DNA of 64,000 nucleotides from Mercurialis annua (GCF_937616625.2 NC_065576.1:36854628-36918627); one strand, 5' to 3'; counted from the first letter of the stretch, positions 1-11,583 are shown. A program made the numbers and translations. The notes: generated from the sequence alone by a model not told the origin.

Positions 1-311
1 GAATTTTCAACTTCTATCAATTTAGGCAAAATTAATTGTGATCGTTACTTTTCAAGAGTGAAATATATCGCGCTAAAGGTAACCCAGATAAGATTAGCTG
101 TGAAAGTGGAGCATTTGGATGCATTGAACGGCGCGTCCACTGTGAACTGATAAAATCAAAAAAACGTCTCTAGGTACGTTTTTCCTTTCGTTAATGTCTT
201 CTTTACAAGAATGAGAGTTTTTTTATGGTGAGAGAGAGTTGTGTTGATTTTTTTAGTTTGTCGTTTTAGTAATTTTTGTTAATTTCTGTTTTTTCAATTT
301 ATTATGCCAGA

Positions 312-431
312 ATGGTGGAATATATGCATATTAAAGTATATTTGAAAATTAAGCATGGAGGAGTCTTTGTCTTTAATCCTGATTTTAGGTATACTGGGGG
401 GAAGTACTTTAGGCAAGTGATTAGTGATTAG
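312..431 (+). pseudogene. MULE transposase N-terminal fragment
   Basis: A 39-codon open frame starts at ATG 312 and ends at TAG 429-431. Its middle reads KIKHGGVFVFNPDFRYTGGK, which resembles the N-terminal module of MULE transposases (H-x-G-G, then Y-x-G-G). The equivalent part of MULE-2 (FHYGGEWANGPDLEYINGD) lies near 31480. Here the frame stops after the module, and the DNA-binding and DDE domains that should follow are missing. It is a relic left by an internal deletion. Confidence 0.6.
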
Positions 432-439
432 TGAATGCA

Positions 440-2086
440 CATTTTAGGACTTCTAGAATGGATTAGGAAGGATGCCATGTCTAGGATTCATAAAAAGGGA
501 TGGAAAGTCAGAAATGGTACACTAATGTGAGTCCTAGTGCAGTGTTAATGCTTGAGAAAAATATGAATAGGGCTTGTAATGGCCATGTAGAGTTTAATGG
601 TGATGCACAATATGAGATTTCAGAAGGGGAGGATAGGCACACAGTTAATATCAACACTAGAAGTTGCACATGTAGGCTTTGGGAATTAACTGGTATTCCC
701 TGTCCACATGGCATTGGTGCCATATACCGTAGTGGAAGGAAATTGCTAGACCAGATTCATGATTTTTATGGGAAGGAAAAATACTTAGCTAGCTATGGGT
801 TTGCAGTGATGCCAATAAAGGGAAAGGAAATGTGGCATGGGACAGGAAAAGAGCCCCTATTGCCACTGAAGCCCATCAAACATGCAGGTAGACCAAAAAG
901 AGAAAGAAGAAAGGACCCAGAGGAGCCAAAACCATCAGGGAAAATGCCAAGGGCAGGAGGTGTAATGACTTGTGGGTACTGCCATAACAAGGGCCATAAT
1001 GCATGGGGATGCAACAAGAAGAAGAATAGTATTCCAGTCACTGAACATGCATGGAAAAAGGGAAAACAGAAGAACCAACCTGATGAAGAAAGTAGAGATT
1101 ATGTCCAAGAACAAGCAACAACAAAAGGACCAACATTTGCAAGTGAAGAGCCAACATCTGCAACTGAACCACCCAGGGTATGCTTCTCATTAATTTATTC
1201 AATTGTGCTGTGTATTTTTCATGGGGGTGAATTGATGCACATTTATGTACTTTCATTTTGCATGAATGGGAAAGGGGGCCTCTGCCAGGGATTAGCATTG
1301 GAAATTCAAATCAGAGAAGAAACACTGAAGCATCAACAATGTGGAGGGACAAAGGAAAGACACCTCTTCCTAATCGCAAATCCAAGAAAAACATGTCAAA
1401 TTCAGTAGGAGCAGGACTTTGTAGGGATGACATAACATGAGAAGTTGAATTTGATGTAAGTGTGGTTTTTAACCCTGTTAAGTGTGATGTGTCAAAGTTA
1501 TCTAATGTGTACTTATTGCATTGCAGCCTGGTCAACTAGGTGAGAAGCTACTAAATTCACAAAATCCATTCCTAAGGAGCTACAGACAAAGATACACCAT
1601 AAAGTGAGCACTGTGCAATACGAGGGAAGACCTTACTATGGAAGATCCATGGCAACTGGACCTCAGTGGATGGGGAGTGAAAGCATCTCAACAATCCAAC
1701 TAGAATTTGAGGTACAAAGAACGATATCAGACATACGTAGAAACAAGGGGGTTACTGTTGAGTCAGCTCCTAATCCACCATATATCAGCTTCTCCAATCC
1801 AACACCCCCTGCCTTTAATAGTGTATGCCCACAAGCTGTTAGTCACACATTCTTTGGTCAGTCTGTTTCACAGACTGATTCCAACTTTGTCACCACACCA
1901 GCTCCATTCTACATGCATCAATCCACTACTATTAGATCACAAGTTTCAAAGTCAGGCTCACATGTACCTGGAATGCAGCATATGCAAAATAATGGAGATA
2001 CTGCACAAGCAAAGAAGCATAAGCCAACAAAAAGAGTGAATCCTCCTTTCAAGCAACCAACAGCCAAGCCAAATTGGAAGCTTTGA
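440..2086 (+). pseudogene. MULE transposase C-terminal region (SWIM plus CCHC knuckle)
   Basis: The frame open from about 500 to 1408 contains the SWIM zinc finger CTCRLWELTGIPCPHGIGAI, whose C-x-C...C-x-H pattern is typical of MULE transposases. A basic stretch and a retroviral-type knuckle follow (CGYCHNKGHNAWGC, C-x2-C-x4-H-x4-C). Upstream (about 455-505) residues such as LLEWIRKDAMSRIHKKG sit in another frame, so there is a frameshift near 500. Downstream, a possible intron (donor after about 1175, acceptor near 1527) leads to a low-complexity Ser/Thr/Pro-rich tail ending at TGA 2086. Catalytic Asp/Glu residues are not present in this copy. Nonfunctional as a transposase. Confidence 0.75.
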
Positions 2087-2445
2087 TTGTTTATGTAGTA
2101 ATTTAGTTATTATCACTTTTGGTGAAAACTGTTTGCCTGTGTGCACAATGATATTTATGTTATGCAGATACAATGTGCTTATATGCACCACATTTTGGGC
2201 AGTTTGGTAACAGGGTTATTTATAATGACTGTTAACCTTTTTGGGCAGTTTGTTAATAGGGTTCTTTGTAATGAATGTTAACCTTTTTCGGAAGTTTCAC
2301 CTTTTTGTTAACTGTATTTTACCTTTTAGTTTGTTCTATATGTGCTGTTATTAAGAGCATATGATAACAAGAATCGCATTTGCTTGAACAAAGATATTGC
2401 ATTTATAATCAACAATTCCATTAAATATTGCATTGCCACAAGCCT

Positions 2446-2951
2446 TTAGGCACTACTAATAACAACAACTAAAACAAAAAAAAGCATCATAACAATCCCA
2501 AAAGCACCAGCTACAAACCAGAATCTTCTTTTGTACATATCACCCTCTTCTCTTGCTAGTTTCACCATCAATTCAGATGACATTGTCACATCAGAATCAT
2601 ACCTCGGCTCTTCTCTATTTCGCATGCCATTGAAATCTCGATTCAGACTAACCAATTCTTCATTTTCATCTAGCAAATCATTGATAAGTTGCTTCGACCG
2701 AGCAGTATAAGCATCATCAACCCAATCAAAGAAACCACATCCAAACTCACCTTTTCTACACCCAAAAAACCTTCTGCCTGGGTTTTCTTTGGTGCAAGCT
2801 ACCCAAATCGGCGCCTTCACATAAACCCCACAATGACAATAATGATCTCCTCCTTCATAGTTAAAATCAGGTTTATTGGTCTGCTGACGTCGAATGGAAC
2901 GCGCCTGTTGGGTCGAGCTGAAGATCCTCGAGATGTGGAAAAAGATGACAT
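2446..2951 (-). pseudogene. GRF zinc finger / membrane-anchored MULE accessory protein, frameshifted
   Basis: The main frame (2446-2820, and open upstream to about 2990 without an ATG) carries a GRF-type zinc finger: CHCG, then about 17 residues, then NPGRRFFGC and GCGFFDWVDD. A helical stretch follows, then a C-terminal hydrophobic segment of about 20 residues (FVAGAFGIVMMLFFVLVVVI), probably membrane-spanning. The only good ATG (2951) is in another frame and gives a Ser/Arg-rich N-terminus that stops near 2820, so a one-base indel has broken the gene. It converges on the transposase, like the GRF gene of MULE-2. GRF domains bind single-stranded nucleic acid in several eukaryotic proteins; the role here is unknown. 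Confidence 0.65.
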
Positions 2952-3179
2952 CTTCAGTAAATAAGGAAGAAATTAGGGTTACAACTTAGACAATTTAGCT
3001 ATAACGAATTAGGGATTTGAAAAACATAATTGATTGCATTCAATTAAAGATTTAGCAGTTAGGGATTTGAAAGGGGAAAAAATTAGGGTTCATAAACAAA
3101 TTGGCGATGATATGGTCGTTATTATGATATGGTCGTTATTTTCTGAATATAAATAACTTTTTCTATTAAAAAATGAATT

Positions 3180-3335
3180 TAATTAAACGCGTGAGACACA
3201 GTTTTTAGGGGAGGGGTTTTTTTTTACCAAAAAACGCAAGTTGCGGGTCTGTTTGACCCAAAACGCTCCAAAATGATCTATTTAATATTTCATGCCAAGT
3301 TGAGGGGGTAAATTGACCCTTTATTCATTTTTTTT
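3180..3335. repeat. probable right terminal inverted repeat of MULE-1
   Basis: Read on the minus strand this segment begins near GGGTCAATTTACCCCCTCAA and runs into a C-rich stretch, the style of MULE and Mutator-MITE termini. The left partner is outside the window, so this rests on position and resemblance. Confidence 0.4.
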
Positions 3336-4600
3336 AATTGAAGTTCAGAAAATACAAAACTTCATACAGACATCCAACCCAATTCACACGTTTGCGATTT
3401 ATTTTTGTGACAAATAGCCACATATGTCATAAGTAATGACAGGGACTCAGATCGGCTTCATAAAGAGAGTATAGTTCGGTCCATTCAACCAGTTTTACTC
3501 AAAATTTTAATTTTGTTAATTAATTAATTGAATATTAAATTAAAAAAATTATAATAACAAGTATATAAATAATAATATAATGTCATATTTAATTAAAAAT
3601 AATTATTAAAATTTTATTACAAAACAATTAATTATAAATAATTAATATTTAAATAAAAATTGAGAGATAGTGTGATAAAAAAGGTGTATGATAGATTTGT
3701 ATTAATGAGAAAATGTATAAGAGTAAGTATAGAAAATAGAGTGTGGAAAAAGATGTAAAGGGTCAATCCGGTTTTTAAATTTATAATTCAAGTCAAGTAA
3801 CTCAGTCTCATTTATTATGATCGATTAAAAATATTATTTTATTTTTAGGGCGGTTAAAGACAATATTTATTTTTAGATCAATTAAGAAAAAATTCAAATC
3901 ATTCCAATTCTTAAATTTGTTCATATTATACAATTATGCCCTTAATTGATTTAAAATATGAAATTTTATTTTTAATTAAAATAATTAAAATTGATTTATT
4001 TAATTTTGAATCATAAATTTAAAGACTAGATTGATTCTTTATTTGCGAAAAATTATATATGAAAAATATATAAAAGAGAGAAATGTGTGTGAGAGAGAGA
4101 TTGAGTATGTGCTAGAGATGAATATGGGTCAAACCAAAATGAGTGTTAATTTGGTTCATATTTTCAAAAAACGGATTTTATTAGTTTTGGTTAAAAACTG
4201 AATATATTTTTGGTTCAACCTGAATTTGAATCAATTTTAAATAATATAACTTTGATAACTAATTGAATTAAATAAGTGATCGATTTTTGGTTAACTTAGT
4301 TTGACCGGCTGGTCAGATTTACAAACAATGGTCATAGACAGTACTGATTTTTTGCCCCAACATAATTGTCTATCTTATCATTTTTATACAATTTACAAAA
4401 ATAAAATTAATATTTAAATTTTTTTATAAATTTATCTTCATTTTTTATTATATTCTTATTAAAAACGATGAGTAATTCTCTTTTTTGAGATAATGACAAT
4501 AAATAATAGATTGTAAATAAGGAAAATTATAAAAATTAATTTTAAAGATTGTAATTTTATCAAAAATATACACATATTTTGGACAAAAAAAGTGCACAAT
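3336..4600. other. AT-rich intergenic DNA
   Basis: No gene is visible. The stretch is A/T-rich with many short homopolymers. About 4120-4330 has runs of 'ggttca/ggtttt' type sequence as seen in degraded hAT-like elements, but no ends can be defined. Confidence 0.5.
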
Positions 4601-4830
4601 TGTGAGCGGAGAGGGGTTTGAGAACCGCTCGTCCAGACTTATGGCTGATTTCGGATATGGCTAGTAAAAAATGGAGTCGCCACCTAGCTAAGTTAGGAGT
4701 CTTTTCTACCGACTAGACAGCCTCACACGCTTATGGGGGAGATCATCGTGCATCAGATCAAAGGACCGGGTTCGCTGGACACTACCAAAACTCGTGTACT
4801 TGACTTATCGATTACATTTCATTTACAAAG
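4600..4830 (-). mobile_element. relic with an LTR-retrotransposon primer-site-like motif
   Basis: On the minus strand the segment reads TGGCGACTCCAT near 4672-4683. That matches the first 11 bases of the primer-binding site of the element at 17.3 kb (TGGCGACTCCACTGGGGA). The surroundings are GC-richer than the flanks. No LTR boundary or coding frame is recognisable, so this is a tentative relic of an LTR-element leader. Confidence 0.3.
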
Positions 4831-5237
4831 ACATATCCGATATATCTCATATTATTTATACATGCAGTCCACAATAATGTGTTGGAAAGTAAACAAGTCT
4901 GAAAAGCTGGTAAATGGAAGATGAAAAACATGTGAAACGCGCATATGACTCGATCTAGACTGCCATGTGAGCATGTAGCAAATATTTCTAAACAAATATT
5001 TAATTCTGGGGTTTTTATTACATAAGACAGAGGTTGGTCTTTGTCATTTTGCATGCACAAAGTCTAAACTAGATGTCTAAGTGAGATTGCTTCTATTTTG
5101 ATCATCCTGAATGCCTATATAACCTCTATTTACATTTTCATGACAGCCCTAAGATCTCTAGGTGATTTGCTGAATTTGGAGCTAATTAACGTGGTTAAGT
5201 TATTAAGCCCATCAATTTTGGATTTCGACATACATTC

Positions 5238-7589
5238 TGTAACACCCACATTTAAATTGCACATAGTTATGCTCATGCATTTCATTCATTTTGATGATTT
5301 AGAGTAAGTGTCATTCATAAGCATTTATATGAGCATTTAGATTTATCATTGATATTAAATTAAATGGAAATTATAGGGGTCTGATTAATGCAATAACCAT
5401 TTAAAATGAATAAGAATTAGTATAAAAACAAACAAATATATTAAAACTAAATTGGAATGAAAGTACGTCGGTTAACTAGAATTTACTTGGTTATCACGAA
5501 ACAAAATAAGCTATAAGGTTTAAGTTATACTTATGGGATATTTCAAGGATTATAAAGAGATATTAGCATTGACAAATAATTTTATAAAAATATTTCTATT
5601 TTAGTAAGATAATCTTTTACTATATGTTTAAAATCACCTTTTAACTTTGATTCTCCATACATCAAAAGAAAAAGAGAGAAGAAAGAGTAAAACATCGATG
5701 AAAACCTAAACCTAACTCTAGCAACAAGATCAATTACATTATAATTAAAGTTTGGATCAAGAAATAAGATAATTGATAAGTAATTTAAAGTATTTTGGTT
5801 GATTATGTAAGGGTTCATCATCTTTTTGCAAGAATTTTGCATATATCCGAAAATTTAATCTATATTATTTCTATCATACGTCGAGTTATATAACTTCAAA
5901 TTGAATTATTCTTGATTTTACAGAGACTATAGCCAGTCGACTACAATTGTTATGCTTTGTGTTTCATCATTTTCAGCCGTAATCATGGCCTAATAGTCCA
6001 CGCCATTTTATTGCTCTGTCTGCCAATACAGCCTGATAGGGTATCACTAAAACTTGAATAACTCATGGTGTAGATATCTAATTGAGTTGGTTCTTTTTGC
6101 TATCTCTTATAGACTCATATACCTATAACTCCACCGAAAGGTTTTGTAAAATTATGTTATATTGAAATGTATATCACCTTAAAGACATGGTATATGATCT
6201 AGCTACTATGCAGAGCTATGGTTGCAATCTTATTTACTTGTAAATTGATAAATTGAGTTATACATGTCCAAATGATACCAAGTTTAATTATACGGAATAT
6301 GTAAGATGTTATATAGAACTTTTTAATTTTGACCAAAGATTAATTCTATCATTTGGATGGTGAATAAGAAGAGAACATTTAGTTGTACACTATGTTTAGA
6401 CAGTTTAACCTTTGCATAATTTTCTTTATACTAATCCAATTGATGTACTTTCAATTGGAAATGAAACTAGACTCAATTATGCAGAACATATATCAATATT
6501 GTGCATAGATGATGTGTGTGTTAAAAATAATACTAATTGGAAGTCGGTATACGTAATCTGCCTTGTAAAAGGGGTGGTTACAAGTTTGTTTGTTTATGTA
6601 AATTATCAATATAGTTATATCTTGTGAATGAATTGAGATTATATATATGAATATGTACTTATAGACCAGAAGAAAATACGATGGATAAGTCAGGAACTTC
6701 ATGGGTTTAAGACTTGTTGAATTGAGTAAGTGAATAGATAATGTTATACTTGATATATACGTTTGTTTGTAATTACAAGTGTAAGTTGATTTGAGATGTA
6801 AATGTGCTAGTGAATTATAGTTGAAATGTTGAAGTGAGTGATGTTTGGTTATGAGAATCATGTCATGCTTATATTAGTATATTCGATGAGAATTGAGAAT
6901 AGTCGTTGGTTGCCTAAAATGGCGATTCGGGCCAACAACCTGAGATTAAGTTATTGGTTGCCTATAGGTGCGATTGAGGCCAATAAATCGTATGTTGGTT
7001 GGCTAGATGGCGATTTGGGTCAACATGTGAATTATGCGCATGATTGAATATCCTTTTGTAATCTTGATGTTGATTGGAATTGTGTGAATATGTTAGGCTT
7101 GAATTGACCATTGGATTGTGCTGTTGGTTATGATTATTGCTTATGTTGAATGGATAATCGCTTGAGTTATATTTTAGTTACTTGAAATGCTTATGAATGT
7201 GTATGTTTAGTATAAATATATCTATTTTCTTATTAAGTTGCAGGCCCACCCCTCTGCATTATTTTTCAGGATATAAAGAGTTGCATTGAGTCGGTATTTG
7301 CATTTTATAGACGTTTCAGGTGGGCCAATAGAGAATTCATTGCATGTGCATATTTTGAAGTGTTTATGTATATAAAATGAATACATGGATCGTTTGTACT
7401 AAGAGTTTTGTAGCATGTTGTGTACAAAGTGTTTTTAAAGTGAGATAGTATGGATGTATATGGATATGTTATAAGTTAAAACTTTTGTGTCGTTATGAAA
7501 TATTATATTTCATGGTAGTATATCAAATGGAAGTTGTTGTGCTTGTATAACTTACGAGTAAATAATGTTTTAATTAAAAGAGTGTCACA
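5238..7589. mobile_element. solo LTR, 2.35 kb, with 5-bp target duplication
   Basis: The element starts TGTAACACCC and ends AGTGTCACA, so it has TG...CA termini with a short inverted terminal repeat. It is flanked on both sides by the identical five bases CATTC (5233-5237 and 7590-7594). No second LTR, primer site or polyprotein frame lies inside, so it is a solo LTR left by unequal recombination. TGTAACACCC-type LTR starts are common among plant Ty3/gypsy elements, but the lineage cannot be fixed without internal sequence. It contains a small imperfect tandem repeat at 6901-7030. Confidence 0.8.
6901..7030. repeat. three imperfect tandem subrepeats inside the solo LTR
   Basis: The motif 'ttggttgcctaaaatggcga...gggccaaca' recurs about every 40-50 bases, at about 6906, 6952 and 6995. 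Each copy pairs a 'ttggttg(c/g)c' block with a 'gcgatt..ggccaa' block. The copies differ by several substitutions and small gaps. Confidence 0.6.
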
Positions 7590-7779
7590 CATTCAAAGCA
7601 ATAAACAATATAAACATGCACATTTACAGTTGATATACATGCAAGGTTAGATACTTTTAACCTTGAAGAACCGGAGTGTCTGACACTCGTATGGCGTCTC
7701 GTTGTTTGTGCGGTCGAAATTTGGATTTGGTCGGAGCACAAAAATTCTTCGTCTTGTTGATACGAGTCTACTAGTTTCA

Positions 7780-9145
7780 ACCGGGGTTGATTCCGAGTTC
7801 AAATGAACCCGTAATCACATCTCGAAATTGCTGGTCTCTAGCAAGCTTGGGCTTTAGGGTATAATGTGACAGCCCACAGATCTGAAGTGACAGGACGATG
7901 CTAACTTGGACAGGTCTATTACAATACAAAATAATGTCCTACAAATAATTACAAATTTTTAGGCTCAAACAAGTATAATTCTGAGCTCAAACGAGTTCGG
8001 AAACACAAAAATACAATCTTAAATTGGAAAAAAAGTTTGGGAGGGGCTGGTGCTGAAGAACCATGTCGCCACTTGGAGTGGCATCTGTGCCACTTTATTG
8101 TGGCGGCGGCGCTAGGTTACGGTTGCGGAGGCGCCACCAAGAGCTGGTGTGTTCGTTGGTTAGGTAAAAAAAACGACGTGTTGAAACGACCGAAAAGCAG
8201 ACAGAAACACACATAAATATTCTGGAAAATTATGGAATTGAAATATTGACTAAAACTGGTAAATGCATCCTAAAAACATGTTTTTATATCGATTCATGGA
8301 AATACAGTGAGTATGGCAATTCATGGAAAACATACTAAAAAGAAGCTACGCATGCATCCTAATCCATGGAATCTAACAATTCTAGTATATATGCAATAAA
8401 AAGTGACAAAGAATGATTTGGATCCTCAGAAGTACCGTTCTGATTCATTGGCTCGTTTTTTGACGATCCGGACTTAGAATCCAGCTTAGGATTGATAGAC
8501 AGTAATGCATTCTTGACTGAATCAAAGCGTAGAAGCTTATTTGATTGACTGGAGTGTGTGGTGGTGGTGGTGGTAGGTTCTGCCAAACTTAGTATTTTTT
8601 AGGGTTTGTATTTTTGATAGTTATGTGTTAATTGTCGGGTTCGGTTCCCTGCTAGAGTTTTCTAAAGTTGTTTAAATAGGTCAGTTTAGGGTTACTAGGC
8701 GTTTCAATTAGGTAGTGTGCTAGTGTGTTTTGATTAATTTGAAATATAAATTAGGATAATTATTAAGTTAATTTTGTACTAAATTAGCTATGTCATAAAA
8801 AAATGTGGATAAATTGCTATTTTAGTCTTTGAAAATGTCTAAAAGGGCTTCCAGGGCCAATAGAGTTTTTTTATGGTCAATTTAACCCGTCAAATTTGCA
8901 AATTTGGCATAAACTTCTAAGACATTCTAATTAGTCCAACTTCTCAAACTTTTATTGACCCCTTTGGATTTTTATGCCTATTTCCGGCTAATTACGCTTC
9001 AGTCCCTCAAGTTCGTCACCGTGCACTGATCTAACCTGCTTGAATTCAAACATGCGGACCGTTAACTCATCACCCGAGCGAGTTTCTCTTAAAATTATCA
9101 TTTAACTCTATCACTTTTTATCTGTTCGGAAAATAAATCCCATAA
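7780..9145 (-). repeat. family-A interspersed repeat, copy A (longest uninterrupted copy)
   Basis: Read on the minus strand, this copy starts near 9142 (TCCGAACAGATAAAAAGTGA), passes an AT-rich leader and a 'ccctaaac...tatttaaac' promoter-like block near 8680, then a 75-codon frame, and ends in a GC-rich stretch and a 'ccctaaagccca' block near 7860. The same order is found in opposite orientation at 43010-45345, and the first part alone at 23.7 and 42.1 kb. It resembles a retroelement unit (promoter, transcript start, short gag-like frame), but no LTR boundaries or reverse transcriptase were found, so it remains unclassified. Confidence 0.6.
8359..8586 (-). CDS. 75-codon hypothetical ORF in family-A repeat
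   Basis: The frame starts with MAEPTTTTTTHSSQSNKLLR and continues Ser/Asn/Lys-rich. It lies about 100 bases downstream of a TATA-like block of the repeat, where a transcript leader would be expected. The start resembles the short N-termini of copia-type gag proteins, but no gag domain follows. The counterpart in copy D (ATG about 44339) is similar in DNA but broken by a stop. Probably repeat-derived, not a host gene. Confidence 0.25.
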   Translation of the reverse strand: MAEPTTTTTTHSSQSNKLLRFDSVKNALLSINPKLDSKSGSSKNEPMNQNGTSEDPNHSLSLFIAYILELLDSMD

Positions 9146-9509
9146 CAATTATATTGAAACAAAGAAAATATTTGTTATAATTTATCATAGATGTAACTGA
9201 AAATGTTAATTTTTTATTTTTATACATATGACATTCTTTAATTATTACTATTTTTCAATTTTAAAGTATTTTGATTTTCCCTCCTCCATTACGGAATCCA
9301 AATTACAATTAACTGCAGATTATTCCTAAAAATCACATCCCACAGTCTCGCTTGTAAAAGTATCACCATTACTCGCCGCATAAGCAGGACACGTCATTAT
9401 TTTGAGATTCTCCGTGTGGTCTTACTAAGTGAAATAACGAAATTGCCACTGAATCGTAACCAGCGCGAGTACCAAAATAAAAGGCATATTTATTCAACCA
9501 TTAATGGCG

Positions 9510-9518
9510 TATATATAA
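9510..9518 (+). promoter_or_regulatory. TATA-like box of SUMO
   Basis: TATATATAA lies about 110 bases before the SUMO ATG at 9626. Spacing suggests a 5' leader of roughly 80 bases. The TATA sequence is seen; the transcription start is inferred. Confidence 0.55.
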
Positions 9519-9625
9519 CGCACATAAATAGAAAATTTCAATTCCTCATTTGTGTTTAGTATTTGTACTGGCAGTGAAATAGAAACAGTGTAAACACTTA
9601 AACTAGAGTAGAATCGGTGATAAAT

Positions 9626-11583
9626 ATGTCTGCAACCGGTGACGGCGGAGGCGGTGGCGGTGGTCAGGAAGAAGACAAGAAGCCTGTGGATCAAACTGCT
9701 CATATTAATCTTAAAGTGAAGGGACAAGTATGTATGCCTGTGTTCGTTTTTGTTTTTGTTTTTGTCTGGTCTGGGTCTTGTTTATTTTTTGTTTTTGGTG
9801 AAAAAGATGGTGGCTTTAGGGTTTGCATTTAGAAATTGGATGTGGGTGCTTCTTATTTCTTGGTTTTGCATGCTAAAATTGAGTTGAGCTGCTGTTATTC
9901 TTCTTAGTTGATTGTGCTTTTTTAGGTTTTAGTTGTGGCATTTTGAATTGTTTTACTTTGTGTTTTCTCTCTTAAAGTGTGTAAAAGTTCTGTCCTTGGG
10001 TTATAATATGATTATTTTGGAGCTTAAAGTTTCAATCTTTACTTGTTTAGAAGCTAGGTAGCAAGAACAATTCATTTAATCACCATTTGGCTTTTCGGAA
10101 ACTGTCTGAAACTAAGTGTTTTGGACACAACTTACTTTTAACATAGGAAAGCTTACAATAACACTGTTTTGCCGTGTCCGTGTCCAAGTGTCTCATTTCT
10201 TCTTATCCGTCTCCGTGATACCTAGTTTAGAAGTCATAAGACGGAATCTTGAATGAATTATGTTTTGGATTACGTTTTCATAGTTTTTGCGATCAGCAAA
10301 TTGGTTGCTGCATATGATAGAAGATTAAGAAAATGTTAGATCTCAATTGAGTAGACTTTTCATGTTAACTTGCTTTAATAGATTTTTGACTGATACTGAT
10401 TGTTTATTAGCATAATCAGACTTTTTTCGTCTTTGAAAATCATGAAAGAATTGCCTTTTCCTGTGCTTTCAAAGCTCTTGGAATGTTGGCAGTTGCTTGT
10501 TGTGGATGGTCGATTTTGCTGATAGTTTGTATTTGTTTATATAGCTTAATTCTTTGTTTGGTTGTTTTGTTTATAGGATGGCAATGAGGTGTTTTTCAGG
10601 ATCAAGAGAAGCACGCAGCTGCGGAAACTAATGACTGCTTACTGTGATAGGCAATCAGTAGAATTCAACTCGATTGCTTTTCTGTTTGATGGCAGGAGGC
10701 TGCGTGCTGAACAGACTCCTGATGAGGTAAAATCATATTCTAATTTTACTGATTGGTTTATATCTTTACACTGTTCTTGGCTCTTAGCTTTGTTGTTTTA
10801 GCCTCGGTCACGTCTATCCCAACTCATTTCTGTTTTTTAATTTAAGAAAGACTTTATGAGATTGTATTGTTTGAAGAGATACACTATCAGTATGCCAATT
10901 GAATTGTTGCGTTGGTTGCCTTCCTATCAGACAATAAAAGTAGCAAAAGCATTGTACTTCAACTGTCAATTTAGATGTTAGAGCATCTCAAATTGTATTT
11001 TTTGAATTATAGAGCATCTTATACCTAAAGATTTAAACTTTTAATCTAAGTGTAATGAATTTTTTCATTTACAACTCTTTGTTTTGATATTTCTATAAAC
11101 GTTAAATAATACTATCAATGTATTTATTTTTGTCTTTCTTTTGATTTTAATTCTCATCTTCTTATGTTGGAAAAAGAATAATTGTTATACTCTCAAAAAG
11201 TAAGTGATTAATATACTCTTAATTAATTACATACACGGTAGGGAGTGGATTTTGGCTCTTCATATGTGGAGGAATCGAACCGACTCATAATTAAATTTCT
11301 ATAGTAAAGAGTTTATTATATTCTTAATTTATTGCTATATTCTTTTTAAACTAAGAATTCAAACTCTTTACTATAGAAATTTAATATAATTTGTTGGTTT
11401 ATGGAGAGCCAAACTTGCTGCTCTATATATAAGTAATGACTAACTTTTCAAAATTCATTATTTAATTTATTAGAATCCAAACTCTTGATTATAAACTTGC
11501 TTGTGACTTGGTGACAGCTTGAGATGGAAGATGGAGATGAAATTGATGCTATGCTGCACCAAACTGGAGGTGGAGATGCATAG
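9626..11583 (+). CDS. SUMO1: small ubiquitin-related modifier (SUMO), three exons
   Basis: Exons 9626-9727, 10577-10726 and 11518-11583 join to a 105-residue protein, with GT-AG borders and phases that fit. It is the precursor of a SUMO1/2-type modifier, attached to lysines of nuclear and other proteins through the E1 SAE1/2 and E2 SCE1 pathway. A flexible N-terminus with seven glycines in a row is followed by the beta-grasp fold, with the family-typical blocks [37 protein letters not shown] and [18 protein letters not shown]. The chain ends QTGG-GDA, so a ULP/SENP protease would remove three residues to expose Gly-Gly. Length and exon layout match plant SUMO genes. The start is fixed by the family N-terminus. 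It converges on ERD2, with about 510 bases between the stop codons. No defect seen. Confidence 0.96.
11244..11420. repeat. small inverted-repeat element (MITE-like) in SUMO intron 2
   Basis: Two perfect 23-base arms, TAAATTTCTATAGTAAAGAG+ttt at 11292-11314 and its complement at 11361-11383, lie 46 bases apart. Outside them a weaker pairing continues ('ttttggctctt' against 'agagccaaac'), giving a hairpin of about 175 bases. Size and structure fit a MITE. No clear target duplication was found. Confidence 0.55.

Larger units (their letters stand above)
1..3335 (+). mobile_element. MULE-1, deleted Mutator-like element (left end outside window)
   Basis: The sequence shows a MuDR-type N-terminal fragment (312-431), then directly a transposase C-terminus with SWIM and zinc-knuckle motifs (about 440-2086), then a convergent GRF zinc finger gene on the minus strand (2446-2951). 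A terminal-repeat-like segment follows at about 3180-3335. The same order, in mirror image, occurs in MULE-2 at 26.4-33.5 kb, which supports the reading as one element. The left end is not in the window, so the target duplication cannot be checked. The central catalytic part of the transposase is absent, so this copy can move only in trans, if at all. Confidence 0.75.
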
